A DNA stretch of 64,000 nt. Source: Armillaria gallica. Taxonomy: Eukaryota; Basidiomycota; Agaricomycetes; Agaricales; Physalacriaceae. The position numbers and the translations under genes were made by a program. The stretch is from positions 372,001 through 436,000 of the forward strand of contig JBANDB010000021.1 of the NCBI GenBank assembly GCA_037576215.1. The letters run 5' to 3'. Positions 11,740 to 24,066 of this stretch are shown in pieces. Within the stretch, counting starts at the first letter, position 1; each line of letters starts with the position of its first letter. Under the pieces are notes generated by a model. It was not told the origin of the DNA. It searched no databases and worked only from the letters and a program-made list of their open reading frames with translations.

Positions 11740-13312
11740 ACACACTTGGAAAGCATTCACATATGTAATTTTGCAAAATGTATCAATACATACATTTTAT
11801 AAAACCTGGATACCAAAGCAATGAGATATACCTTAGAGCACAATATCCTATGTATAGGCAATGAAATACCTTGAGTGATGTTTGGTGGAGTGCATGGCTT
11901 AACTGTAGAGTAATACTATAAGGGTCACACTAAGTATAAAGTCCTAGCACTTGACACTGAGTGCACTGATAATGCACAGACAATGTGTGCTAAGAATAGA
12001 ACCAGAAATGCTCAGGAGATAATTAATACTTCATGTAACCTTGATCTATGATGCACAAGGCACTGCCATGCTGGTAGCTAGTGCTCTAGACCTCAGAATA
12101 TCAGAATCAGAGTAAGACCAATGTTTCTGACTTTGGCCAATGCATGCGAGGCCTAGACTAGGAGCTGGTTGTCTTAAAAGACTATGGAAGTTACCAGAAG
12201 ATATTATTATCAGAAATGCAAGTTGCACAGTAGGCTACAACTCCAATGAGATACTAGGCAATGTTAATACACATGGATAGTATAGCTAACCGGTGTCACA
12301 TCACTGAGAGACCAGGATCTGGCCCTAAGCCAGAGCTCTGAGTAAGCACTAAGCAATGGCATGATTATGGCAACATGCATGGGACTCAGAAAAGGAAGCT
12401 CTGTGAGCCAAGAGTTACTATTTAAGGTTGTATTAATTTGTAGAGCATATAGTATATAAATACCATAGTATAGTTATAGTGTACAAGTTTTGAACCCTTC
12501 TGGTTGGAGTGCAAAAGCCCTCAGCTTAGCACTCTAGCTTCAGGATTTGTTTGTAACTTCAAGCGAGAGAATAGATCTTTTATTGATAACATTTAAGTGA
12601 TTTGAGTATCACATGGAAGGCATAGAAAGCTAATGTGGAACTTGTGTACTGTTTGAGTGATTGGTTGGCTTGCACTCTAACCTGAGAATAAGAGATTTGT
12701 GTTATTGCAGATGCACTCTTGAGTTTTGAGGTTTTCTTGTGACATGAGGTGCTACAGGTGGCAGAGGTTCAAACCCTTTGGCTTGTGGATGGGGTTTATT
12801 TGGTTATTGTGTCTCTGAATCACATAGGTTTGAACCTTGTGGGTCTATGGTCAGTTTGGAAGCTTGAGTGCATAGGTTCAAATCCTGTGGCTTGAGTGGA
12901 CATTTTGTGAAGAGTTTCTACTTAGAGCACAAGCTTTAAGTCATGTTTAGGGTGTGTTTAAGTTGTTTGTGGTCACTTGTGTGTATCATGTGAGACTTAT
13001 TAAGGGTTTTGTAGGTGTGTGGCAATGTGTTGTCTATTGTAGTACACCTTTGCCTTGAGGCCTGGTGACATCTGTTGCTCCTCTTGTTAGAAAAGCCTTT
13101 GGACTTAGAGAGATCTAGATACCCTATAAGTGCTATCACTATATGTGTGTATCATATATTCTAAGAGTTTAGTTGTTTTGCTTCAATCTGCTTCTGTCAC
13201 ATAATATCCCCCCAAGAACTTGAGGGTTTGTGCGTGTAGTGTTGGGTGTGAGTGTGATCAGTGTCTTTGATGCTGTTGCATTTCTAGCCTGCACACACAG
13301 AATCTCTTCACC
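11740..13312 (+). repeat. Left arm of a ~1.6-kb inverted repeat
   Basis: This segment is an inverted copy of ~17955-19560. Clear shared landmarks, seen here and reverse-complemented there, are the 'ggcagaggttcaaaccctttgg' region near 12760, 'gtgttgggtgtgagtgtgatc' near 13240, a 'tttggccaatgcatgcgaggcc'-like stretch near 12135, and 'atgcactccacc' near 11890. The arms are separated by ~4.6 kb that includes a hAT-like element and a kinase relic. They are probably long LTRs or two whole element copies in opposite orientation. No open frame of note lies within. Confidence 0.6.
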
Positions 13313-14423
13313 ATAGGTGTCAGAGAAGCTCATTGTTGTGTGGAAAAGAGAAAGTATGGCAAAGTGATGAGAAGAAGGGTATTGTGCAGTGCCAGTGAAA
13401 AAAATTCAGTTTATATATATGATTTTAAGCATTATTTATTCTTGGGTGGCTTTAAAGCAAAAAATGATTTTTGAAAGCAAGGATGAACACATTGTTTCTA
13501 TTGACTGGGCATTAAAAAGAAATATGAACTATATATCAACCAGATATCCATTATCTTTTTGTACTTGACCATTCAACATTGTTGGAAACTTTCAGTTAAA
13601 ATACATGCCACTAAAGTCCCATTTCCCAGTGGCAGATATTAACAAGCTACTGAGTTGGATCAAAGTATGGTTTATCACAGTCAGTTGACCTATCAATCTG
13701 CTTCCATTTTCTCAGGCAGCATTCCTAAGTGATATTAATAGCTCATCTTTCAAAGAAAGTGAATCAATGCTAAGGAGGCAATACAGCATATACAGCCTAG
13801 ACATGATCAAGAGTTAGAATGATTCTTAAGATGTTTAATGCTACAGATTTTAGGAATAAAATTTCTTAGCATTATATGGAGAGATGCTTGGTCAGTGGAA
13901 CATACAAGAACATACAACTTAACAGTACAGAAAATCTGATTTCTGAGTCATTGGTCCACTCTGCACCAGGCCTAGGTTTGTTGACCATGCTCACTAGTTG
14001 ATTTAATGTGTGGCTTCATTTGAGATAACACTTGGATAATAGAAGAGACAATTCCTATCAGCAAGGGTAAGGAGGAGCTGTGAATTCTAAAATGCCTCTG
14101 AGTCGGCAGACACTGTCTCTTTTTTACACACATGTGATGGTCATCATAGTTGGCTCACTGAAGTTTGAATATGTTAGAAACCACCATTGATAAGTGGCCA
14201 ATGTCTAATTGCATACAGAAGGCTCTCACCTCCATGGTCATGGATCTCAATCATTCTAGAACTTATACTTTTGACTGTTTTTTTAAAGTTCTGTCTGTCA
14301 TTCAATCTTTTAATGATGTTGAAAGTGCCTCTCATTGGCTACATCTCAATAAAGTCTCATAGCTGTTTTGCTCCTGGAAACTCTCATCCTCTGTATATTT
14401 TGTATTTTATTTTGATGTAATTT
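13313..14423. other. Gene-free AT-rich stretch
   Basis: No frame above ~65 codons, no terminal repeats and no RNA gene that I can support. CpG is almost absent. Confidence 0.35.
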
Positions 14424-16798
14424 CTTACATGTAGTGTTGCCACCACTCTGGCTTGAGCTAGTGAGCTAGCTGAGTGGTGATGAGTCTCCAGGTTCTGTAT
14501 ACTCAGAATTTGCAAATTTATCCATTCATTACCCAATACCTTCAAAACAACTCCATTATAATCTCCATATACTTCATAATACTTCCAACTCTCGATAATA
14601 CCACAGATTTTTGTATTATAGACCACAAACACCCAGATACAATTCTAAAACCATGACATCTATACTCCTTCAACACTCTGTTATCCTTTCCAGCTTGCCT
14701 CACATCACAATTACCATATCCCATCATGGCAAGGCACCTTTGATTGCCAATTATCCTAAAATAGAATTGCTGCATCACTCAGAAGCACCAAGTTGATGTG
14801 CCCATCAATTATTTAATGAAATGATGTGATTGATGCAAGTACCCTTCCAGCTACAATAATTACAGCCATGACAACTACAAACTGTGTTTACTAAGGCTGT
14901 TACAATGCCAAGATCTCAAATTACCATTGACACAAGTGTACACCTCAGCATGACAACTGTAGCTCAGTAATCCACAGCTAAATAGCACCTTATGATTTAC
15001 TCATTGCTCAATAAAACCACATGGTTTTCATTCATACATGGCAACATTGAGGAATTGCTGTTACTTTAGAACTACAGATTCCATATGTTTACTACAGCTT
15101 TTACAAAGCCAAGGACTTACAGCCTTACTAAGGCTCCAATGAATATTCTATTTATAAAAACCATACTAGTAATATAAAAACTAGGTAGAAACTGCATTTT
15201 TAGAGCTAGTTCTTACCCAGTTGGCCAGTCTACAGCATTACCAATCAGCTACAGTTACTCAAAGTTATTTATTCTTGCTTGCTTTATTCTTAATGTTGTT
15301 GGTTAGCTTTGTTAATTGCACCAATACATGAAATCTTGTGTCAATAACTTGCTTTTGTCTTTTAATGCTGCAACATTGCTTTAATTTCACCACATAGGAA
15401 TGTTTTATCGCTTTCACCTTCTATGTTGCCATCATTTTTATTGCCCAGTTCAGTATTGCCTCTGTGTAGGCCCAGTTCAGCACTATTCTCCATAGGATCA
15501 CCCTTGTCTTCACCATTGTTCAGAGTTGCTGTGCGTCTATTGCTGTAACACCCCACTCAGCATCTCAGTTACCATGTTTTCTCCCAGTTTCTTGCAGTTT
15601 CCATACATTTATTGCTATTGTTTCAACTCACAATATTAGGTACACCCCAAGCCACATTTACTAGGCTATTTCAACATTTTCTAGTCTATCACCATGTTTT
15701 CTGGACCTTCAGGACATGTCTTCTAGTGCATTGCCATGTTTTCTAGAGCATTGCAATGATTTCTAGTCCATCTCCACAATTTCTAATCCATCCACACATC
15801 TCCTAGTGCATTGCTACAATTTTTAGTCCCTCCTCACCATTTCTAGACCCATTTCCATGTTTTCTAGGCCATTTTCATAGTTTTTATTACAGGTTCTTGA
15901 TATTCAAGTCATACCAGAATCCATCCCATCTCATTTATTGAGATCTCTCCTGGCTTACAGCCAATGTCTACTAGTACTCATTGACCAAGAGTACTACCTT
16001 GCTGACTTAAAGTCAGAGTGTATCTTGTGTCATAGAGGAATTGACCACATGGAGGTGCACCAAACCACTCACACACATGATACCTTGATTGCCATGTTAC
16101 TACATTAATTGCCTAAGCTCTCTTAAAGTTTTGGGTGCTGCTGTTGCCATAGAAGTCTAGGCTCATCAGTGGAGCTGGTAATTTCCAAGCTAAGCTCAGA
16201 GTGTTGGCTCACAGCTTAATGCCACTCAGCTTGACAATTTGACTAGCTTTGATGTAGCTTGAGCAGGTCAAGCTGCCAGCTTCTTCCTAATTAGGATACT
16301 AGAAATCTCATACTTATTTCTACTGTTATTTATGGCCTCAAATTTAAGCTCCATCTCTCATAGGTTCATTTTCTCTCATGCATTGCTACCTGTATCATTT
16401 CTGCTATCATTATCATGTAAATAACTCTTCAATAATCAATCAACAATATAAAGTTGGTCATATTTTCAAAATAGGCACTGCTGACAAATAAAAAATGACA
16501 TCTTTATATGTCACTCAAGAAAGTTTCGAAAAACTGATTTCTGTTGGATTCCTGACACCTTATAAACATCTTGGTGGATTCAAAAAAGATACCTAAGAGT
16601 GTAGCTGCTCGAGTTTCCATATATTTATCACCAATGCACTTCAACATGTCCTATATGTTTATATTACCTATTTCAGCACCAAGCTGAGCAGACACATTTT
16701 TAGACTGCTTGGCTCTGCTAAAAGCTATAAATAAGCATAGCTCATAAAAAGCTGACCAAAGCCAAGCAGAGCTGAGTGGCAGCAACACTACTTACATG
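14424..16798. mobile_element. hAT-like non-autonomous element with 8-bp target duplication, split by a solo LTR
   Basis: The outer ends are TAGTGTTGCC at 14432 and its near-complement GGCAGCAACACTA ending at 16790. They are flanked by an identical 8-base direct repeat CTTACATG (14424-14431 and 16791-16798). An 8-bp duplication with short inverted ends of this kind is typical of the hAT superfamily. Inside, a 1,691-base LTR-like repeat (14478-16168) interrupts the element 46 bases from its left end. Without that insert the element is ~670 bases, with no transposase frame, so it would be a MITE-type derivative. The order of events is clear: hAT-like insertion first, LTR second. Confidence 0.75.
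14478..16168 (+). mobile_element. Solo LTR, copy 2 of the TGATGAG...CTCATCA family
   Basis: A direct copy of 8220-9894, 1,691 bases, with the same termini. It is nested inside the hAT-like element and flanked by GTGG on both sides (14474-14477, 16169-16172), a possible 4-base target duplication. No internal region or second LTR is adjacent, so it looks like a solo LTR left by LTR-LTR recombination. It contains no long frame. Confidence 0.65.
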
Positions 16799-16994
16799 CT
16801 GTACATTCAATAGCCAACAGTTTAACTATTTCTTTACATACACTGTATAAATCTGGGCAGTCCAATCTATGCTTCATAGACTAAATATTGAGCCCCAAAG
16901 TCAATATTTTAACTATAGTTTGAGCTATAAATCTCCAACTTGCAGGAGAGACCAAGCACTTTAACAACAACCCCCACATCCAGTCCAGAATATC

Positions 16995-17560
16995 AGCTGG
17001 TCTATCCAGTCTCTTCCTGCACATTAACACTTTGTGGATAATCACTGCCTCTTTTTGAATGTGAGAGAACAGTGGCTTGCCAGTGTATATCTGTATATAT
17101 GTTAGGACTATAAAAGATGCCTAGAGATATGCTCACCTCAGTAACCATGCATCCAAAGGAGTACACATCTTGTGCAGTGATATAAGCTGGATTGAATTGA
17201 CTTTCATTTATTATTTTAGGAGGCATTCACAAGGAGCTACTTAAGAAAGCTCTGGATGAAGAGCTTGCACCAATTTGCATTTTAATAGTGAGAGCCAGAC
17301 CAAAGTCAGACAGGCAGCAGGATAGGTCGTTCCTGACCAAAATGTTAGCCTAATCAGATATAAATGTCAGGAAATAGCTCAGGGGAAGAAGTGGTACTCA
17401 TACTCTACAGATGTCAGCATGAACTATTGGCAGATTGAGGCTGTGAAGGTATGTGATTCCTTCAGCAACTTGGGTTATCTGTGGAGTCATCAACCTGAGC
17501 ATCCCAAAATTGAATGGCCTGACAAACCACAGTTATCTGTTGAATCTGCTAGGGTCTTTC
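16995..17560 (-). pseudogene. Protein kinase (tyrosine-kinase-like family) pseudogene
   Basis: Reading the minus strand from ~17545 down gives successive kinase hallmarks. These are QVAEGITYLHSLNLPIVHAD (catalytic loop start, near 17410-17480), then after an intron-like gap ANILVRND, then SDFGLAL with the DFG Mg-binding triad at 17299-17307. After a degraded stretch come QFNPAYITAQDVYSFGCMV (activation segment and helix F, 17100-17200) and a plausible donor GTGAGC near 17130. The layout matches the serine/threonine/TKL-type kinases that are expanded in Agaricomycetes. The Lys expected after HAD is missing (HADICR), an in-frame stop lies between DFG and the PP(K/E) segment, and the N-lobe cannot be assembled. 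It is a fossil in CpG-depleted DNA. Confidence 0.7.
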
Positions 17561-17954
17561 TTTAAGACCAATCATTATATTCCTGTATTCCATCCATGGT
17601 GATATTAGACAAAAGCTTGGTGCAAAGAGATGCCTACTGACACTGAGGAAAGGAAGGATACTTGGGTGATACAGATTCCTCCAGATGAGCGCCTCACAGC
17701 AGAAATCCTAAATAAGATAGGTTAGAGATATATCGGAGAGCTAGATACTCCTAAGCTACCTTTATTATTTTATTCCATCCTTCAATGCTGTTGTTTATGA
17801 AAACATGAAGAACCTTTATGCATATAAGCTCACTGTCCATATGCCCTTTTCATATATCCTAGAAATCCAGAATGATAGGTATTATTATTGCTACTAATTA
17901 AGGTTTCACTTACAGTGAACCCACCACCCCATATGGGGCATGAACCAATACATT
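17561..17954. other. Probable decayed N-terminal part of the kinase relic
   Basis: Minus-strand sequence upstream of the kinase catalytic loop, where the N-lobe would lie. No clear motif survives. The 'catggatggaataca' region near 17590-17610 is the only piece with possible resemblance to the hinge region, and this is weak. Confidence 0.25.
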
Positions 17955-19560
17955 GAAGAGACTCTGTGCATGCAAGCTAAAAATGCAACAGTGTCAAAGA
18001 CACTGATCACACCCACACCCAACACTACACACACAAATCCTCAAGTTCATAGGGGATTCTAATGCGATAGAAGCAGATAGAAACACGAGAACCAAACTCT
18101 CAAAATATAAAATACACAAGTATAGTGATAGCATGTGTCAAGTATCTATACTTCTCTAAGTCTAAAAGCTTTTAATAACAAGATGAGTGACAGTTGTCAC
18201 TGGGCCTCAAGGCAAAGTGTAGTATAATACATGCAACATCGAGAGATGCACACAAAACCCTCACAAAGTCTAGAGCGACATGCAGAATGTCCTCAAATGA
18301 CTTGAAACACACAACACATGACTCAAAGCTTTGCACTCTAAGCAGAAACACTTCACAAAACCTTCCACTAAAGCCACAGGATTCAAATCTACATGCTCAA
18401 GCTTCCAAACCAATCATAGATCCACAGAGTTCTAATCTATGCAATCCAGAGATATGAAAAACCTTATAAAACACCATCCACAAGCCAAAGGGTTTGAACC
18501 TATGCCACTTGGGAAATATATACTCTCAAGTGAGCATTAATCAAACCAAAGGGTTTGAACCTCTGCCACCTGTAGTGCCTCACATCACAAGAAACCCTCA
18601 AAACACAAGAGCACATCCACAATGACACTAACTCTTCTTTTCAGGTTAGAGCTCAAGTCAACCAACCAATCAACAGTAGCACAAGTGCCGCACTAGCTTT
18701 CTATGCCTCATGTGCAACTCAGTTCACTTGAAATGCTATCAATCACAGATATATTCTCTCACTCAAAGTTACAGACTAATCCTGAAGCTAGGGCATCAAG
18801 TGGAGAGCTTGCACATGACTACAACAGAGGTCTAAAACTTGTACACTACAGTTAGACTGGGCTATTTATCTAATTTATGTTCTACAAATTAGTACCACCA
18901 AATATAGTATTATTTAGGTTGTCAAGCTCCTTTGCCTGCATCCCACACATGTCACCATTATCATACCATAGTTTGGCACTGACTCAGGAGTCCGTCTCAG
19001 GGCCCAATCCTGTCTCTGAGTGTCACAATGTTGGTTAGCAGTGGTATTACATATGTATTGACATTGATTGCTATCTCCTCAGAGTTGCAGCCTATCATGC
19101 AACTCTTATTTCACTTCATAATATTCTTCAAGGGAATTGTATGGTAGTGAAGGCAACTAGCTCCTTGTCTAGGCCTCACGTGCTTTGGCCAAAGTCAGAA
19201 ACTTTGGATTTACTTGAATTCTGACATCACAAAGTCTAGAGCACTAAGTGCTGGGTCTGCTGTGCCTTGCATGTCATAGATCAATGCTACAGGAAGTCTT
19301 AATTATCTCACAAGTGTGTCCTGCTCTATTCTTAACATGCATATGCTATGCCTTGTCAGAGCACTTAGTGTCAAGCACTGGGACTTTATACCTAGTGCAG
19401 TCTTTTAGTACCATTCTTAGATTAAGTCATGTGCTCCACCCAGCTTTACTCTGGTAATCTCATTACTGGCATTATAATCATTGTGCTCTGTTGTGTTTCT
19501 TAGTGCCTTAGTATCTGAGCCTTGTAGCATGTATTCATTTGTAGAAACTGCAAAATTATA
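17955..19560 (-). repeat. Right arm of the ~1.6-kb inverted repeat
   Basis: Inverted counterpart of 11740-13312 (see that entry). In this copy the repeated phrase 'ccaaagggtttgaacct' occurs twice within ~60 bases (18485 and 18545). The left arm has three related phrases at 12765-12890, suggesting a small internal tandem repeat inside the unit. Confidence 0.6.
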
Positions 19561-22500
19561 CATATAAATGCTTATAGAGCATGTCAACATCTCATATGCT
19601 GGCACATGAACAATGTTGGCAAAATGCCATGGAATCTTGTCATGTGAGATAGGCACTTGATACACCATGAATGGTAAAGAATATTTTCCCACTTCTTATT
19701 GTATTCCTGCATTATAAAATGGTGAATTTAAAATTAATGATACAAGCTATTATAATGTACAAGTTGCAGAAAGTCGATGACTTTGTCAGGATCATCAGGT
19801 GAAATATGTATGATCCTCCTCAGAGGGTGGTCAGACTGGAGGAAGTCACATATATCATTTACCCAGGGAAAGTCCTCAAGAGTATCTTCTGCATGGTCTG
19901 ACTTGGTGCATTGATTGTCATTAGATTCAGACTGGCCACCAAGGAGATCAATGTGAGCATCAAAAGTGATTGTGCTAACACTTGTTGCACTTGTATTCAG
20001 TGATCTTAAAGAGGTTCTCACACTCAGGCTTGTATTGAAACAATCATATATCAAATCAGCCCTCACCTCCTGGCATGAACAAGATGTAAATTTCAGCTAC
20101 AGTACTGTGCCTAATCAGAAAGCTGAACACCCTAAAAAGAATTGAGTTTCCTTCATCTAATTCTGCACCATTTTGCTTGACTAATTTTTTGTTGGACAGC
20201 AAAATATATTCTAGAGAAGATGTAATAGCAACTATTATGTGAATGACCCACAAATAAATCCCAAAAACCAATTACTGATGAGTGGTCATAAAATGCCCCA
20301 AACAGGGAAGCTGGACATGAGCTTTGGAACTGTCAGAAGAGCATGAAAAGACCAGCAGGCAATGCAAAATTAAATGTAAATGTTTTTTGGATTTTTTGGT
20401 ATACTGAACATGGATTTCAGCTGTCCAGGCCATAGATAGGGAGGTGCATTAGAAAAAAGGCAAAATGACCTACATATGGCATATATCTTATCTGGTTCAT
20501 TCAGATGTACCCTCTAGACTGTCTCTACTATCTGAATTCAGTCTTATCAATGTCAAGTATATTTTCATGTCACAACTTGATGTGTGCACAAGTTATAATG
20601 AGCTACAAAGTTGATATACATTATAAATATTGTATTAATCTGGGGCTTTAAGAAAGAAATATCAAAATTGTAGAGTAGATAACATAGAAAGGGACCACTA
20701 GATACATTGAAGAAGATGTTCAATAGTAGTCCAATGATGCTGCAAAAATCTGTTGAGTAGTTGCAAAGAAAAGTCAGAGTGTTCAGCTTCTATATATGTC
20801 CAACTTCCTGATCAGGTACAATAGGGAAACACACAGTGCTCACCACATGGTCCTAGATGGCTCACCTGATTTTGTCTATTGTTTCACATTTGGTTTTCTT
20901 GCTAAATGGGCACTTGAACCACTTGATGGCTCATATTGATTTGATATTCTCTTTCAACATCCTGTTCCATTTTGAGTAACAATATGAGAGAGGAGACCAG
21001 AAAAGACATACTGATCCAGCGTGACTTCTGGGTCAATATTGGGAAGTTGTCAATTTAGGCAGTTGAAAACCTTGACCATAGCTTTCAGAAGCTTCCATGT
21101 TCTGGGTGGATTATCATGGTCCTGGAATAGTATGTGATCAGATTTGGGATGTGATGGATCAATTGAAAGTGTGCACTTCTAATAATTTCTTTAATGTTTC
21201 AATGTAGATATCTAGTGTATTGGATCTGCCAGATCAGCTTGACACATTGAGTGGATATGGAGAGTTCTGATTGTGAACACAATAGGACTTGATGAAAGCT
21301 CAGGATAAGCACTTACAGAGCAAGAATCACTAGTACTAGAAACAAGCAATGAAATTGGTGCTGCCAGAAGTAGACAAAAAAGCCTCAGAAATCTGATTTC
21401 ATAGGTGATATGCAAACTTCATCAGACTTGACCAAGAAAAACTCACAACAGGCTGAGAACTTGAGTACATCCTTTCTTAAATAGTGGAATCTGAGGTAAC
21501 TTGAATCAGTGCCACCATGGATGATGGGTGGCATGAGAGAGAGGCTGTTGAATCGGAAATGCTTACAGCCACAATACATTACCATCACCAATGATTACAA
21601 GTACCCAGCCAGAGACTTTGAAGGCATCAAATGGCCAATGATATAATTGAGGTTGATGGAGGCTTAATGGAGACTTTGAATTAAACTTGATTCCAGATAC
21701 CAGAGCCAGTGTTGCAAATGCTGCAATCAGTGGCCTTGCCACATTTCAATCTCAATACTGAAAATTCTGACATTATAATGACAGCTCAGAGAGTTGGTCA
21801 TTATGGAGTAGATGATACAAGTTTAAGATAGTGGGGAATTAAAATTGTCTCCCTGCTCAGTTACCTTCAGGGTAATGGGAGATGATTAATGGAATTGTTG
21901 TGCATAAAGTCAATGTGGGACATGTACTCTGTAAATACCAGTTTCCTCTCACTAATACTTCACTCCATTTGTGCACTTTTCCTTTATGGATAGTCCTGGA
22001 AGCATTGACATAGCTGAAAGGCAAACAGTTGTAATAATGATAAACACTTGATATGTGGTATGCAGTAAAGGCTGTCAGAACGATGTCAAGAAGTTCATCT
22101 CTCTGCCAAATTTGGGTCCTGGTGGTATGCACTGCCAGACAGATGGGCTTGGGGTTCAGAAAATGCCGAAAAGATTGTCAGCACATAGGGATGAGCTGTA
22201 TAACAATGAATGTGTAATATACTGACCTTATACACTATCCTGTGATACTAATCATCTCCCTTCTCAGTGCCCTTTGCAGAACATTTCTGCTTCTGCCTCC
22301 TCAAAGGTTATTCATCTTGGTGGATACCAGAGTGCATCATCCTTCCAACATATTGTTTTATTGTTTTTTCTGTACTGTGTAGAAAGGCTGTTGTTGTAAG
22401 AAAAGAACACCCACTGTGAAGTTGCTCATGCTTACTTCTTGGCATCCTGCTTGCTTGGCCGGTTCTGCCTAAAAAATGCAAAACATCACAAAATGAGTAT

Positions 22501-22639
22501 GAGTGAGAGTATGGATGGAGTTTCATTGCTTTTCTGGTGGTGCAAGTAAAGAAGTGTGGACCCATATAGGTACACAAGGCTGATTACAAACTGATTTATA
22601 ATCACCAAACTGCAGACAAATTCTCTTCCTTCGATTTGC
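19561..22639. other. Decayed region with fragmentary minus-strand frames
   Basis: Short minus-strand frames at 19734-20066 (110 codons), 21385-21591 and 21857-22132 (91 codons) have protein-like composition. They do not join into a recognisable gene. No repeat ends or RNA genes were seen. This could be one or two old host genes broken by transposons, or transposon interior. Confidence 0.3.
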
Positions 22640-23092
22640 ATCTAAGAAGGCCCTGGGAGGCTCCTGCCAAGGTTTGTCCAGTAAAAACCCTGACTTTGGG
22701 CCTGAAATATACAAACATTTGGCCCTAAAATATGCTAACCTGGACAATGCTCAAGTTGGCCTGGACATGCCGAAAGTTGCCACTGACCAAATTTCAGTCA
22801 ATTTTCTTCTCAAAGGGTCATCTACAAGTGTTTGGGGCATTTTACCCTCGTAAGTGCATTGTCAATAAGTCATCACTTAAAGTTCTGTTACTTTTCAAAT
22901 TACTGAAATGCCACCAGGAAATATTGCTCTCAGAGATCCCAAAGGGCCTAAAATATGCTAACTGCAGAGAAAGATTGAAATTTTTGAGTTTAAAATATGC
23001 TATCTACGAACAATGATTTCACTCTTTTTGGGCCTCAAATATGCTAATTTCCAGACAAACCTTGGTGGGAGCTTCCTGGGGCCTATCTAAGA
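22640..23092. mobile_element. 437-bp hAT-like MITE with 8-bp target duplication
   Basis: The element runs from 22648 to 23084. The left end AGGCCCTGGGAGGCTCC and the right end, read in reverse complement, AGGCCCCAGGAAGCTCC, give inverted repeats that extend ~33 bases through 'ccaaggtttgtc'. An identical 8-base repeat ATCTAAGA flanks both ends (22640-22647, 23085-23092). Inside, the phrase GGCC(C/T)NAAATATGCTAA recurs about five times (near 22699, 22723, 22945, 22990, 23030), a subterminal-repeat arrangement seen in hAT elements. There is no transposase frame. It sits at the 5' edge of the F-box-like pseudogene. Confidence 0.85.
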
Positions 23093-24066
23093 CACTCTAC
23101 AAGAACAGCAATGCCTTCCAACTGAAATAACCTCTGAAATCAATGACTGGCAATGCAAAAATGAGGATGGCAAGTGGAAAGGTGATTTAATTTTTGAAGG
23201 ACATGTCACAGGTGAACAATGCTCGTTTCCTCTAAAACCTCTATTTCGAGTGCTGAAATATACACAGCAGGGCCTTGCATAGTCAAAAAAGAACCATGAA
23301 CACGACAATACCAAATGAAAGAGAACTTGGAAGAAATGGCAAGGTCTGAGCCTGTTACTGATGAAGCCTCTGCTGTCGAGCTCGACTACCTCAGTGGCCA
23401 ACATCAACAGACAAGATGTGTACAACAACTTCACTGAGGCTGGATACGATGTGTACTGCCTGAGTAGAGTAAATGGAAGGATAAGGTTCATTCATCTCAG
23501 CTTCCTCATTCTGCACCATTCTCACCTCTGTGTAGAAATCTCTGCCCTATAACCTTTCTGATCCCAAGCGTGTGTTCATCTAGGCCGTTGCTCCACTGGC
23601 ACCACCAATACACCACGAATTCTTCGTCATGCATGTGCCTTATTCTCCCTCAGTATTACTATTATCAGCTGCACTATTGACCAGGACCTCACCCATATCT
23701 TAGAAGCCAGCCCAGACCTTGCAAGTCTGAGACTAGAATTCTTGATGTCACATGGTGATTCTGTACAAACTGTATAGACCTTGTTTGGAACCTTTGAACA
23801 TGTTTTGATTCCAGAACTACAGAGTCTCGTGCTTATATTGGAAGAGGCTGACTTCCTCGGTACAGATGTTAGGCTGTTTGGGTATTTTATCGAAGATCAG
23901 TGAAGAAAGGGGATCCTACATCCAGTTACGGTTGCAATTCGGTGGACAACTTCCTGGCAGTCAAAGTTTCCACTATCTCAAGCTTGTTGGGAAAGGTTGA
24001 TCAAGCTGAAGAATGAAGGAATGGATGATGACTTCATCAGCTGGGAAGCATTGCTGCTGTTGTAGT
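23093..24066 (+). pseudogene. F-box/LRR-type protein pseudogene
   Basis: A plus-strand frame can be followed in pieces. It contains an F-box-like LPTEITSEI near 23115, later an LRR-like run (ITIISCTIDQDLTHILEAS, then PDLASLRLEFL near 23655-23745), then LIPELQSLVLILEEADFLG (~23810) and ERLIKLKNEGMDDDFISWE (~24000). The last two phrases follow the pattern of the C-terminal region of many Agaricomycete F-box proteins: a sorted-LRR line followed by 'W..L..L..EGM'. In-frame stops occur at ~23777 and ~23900, and the N-terminal half is shifted and broken. The left border coincides with the target site of the 437-bp MITE. Such proteins normally select substrates for SCF ubiquitin ligases. This copy cannot be functional. 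Confidence 0.55.
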
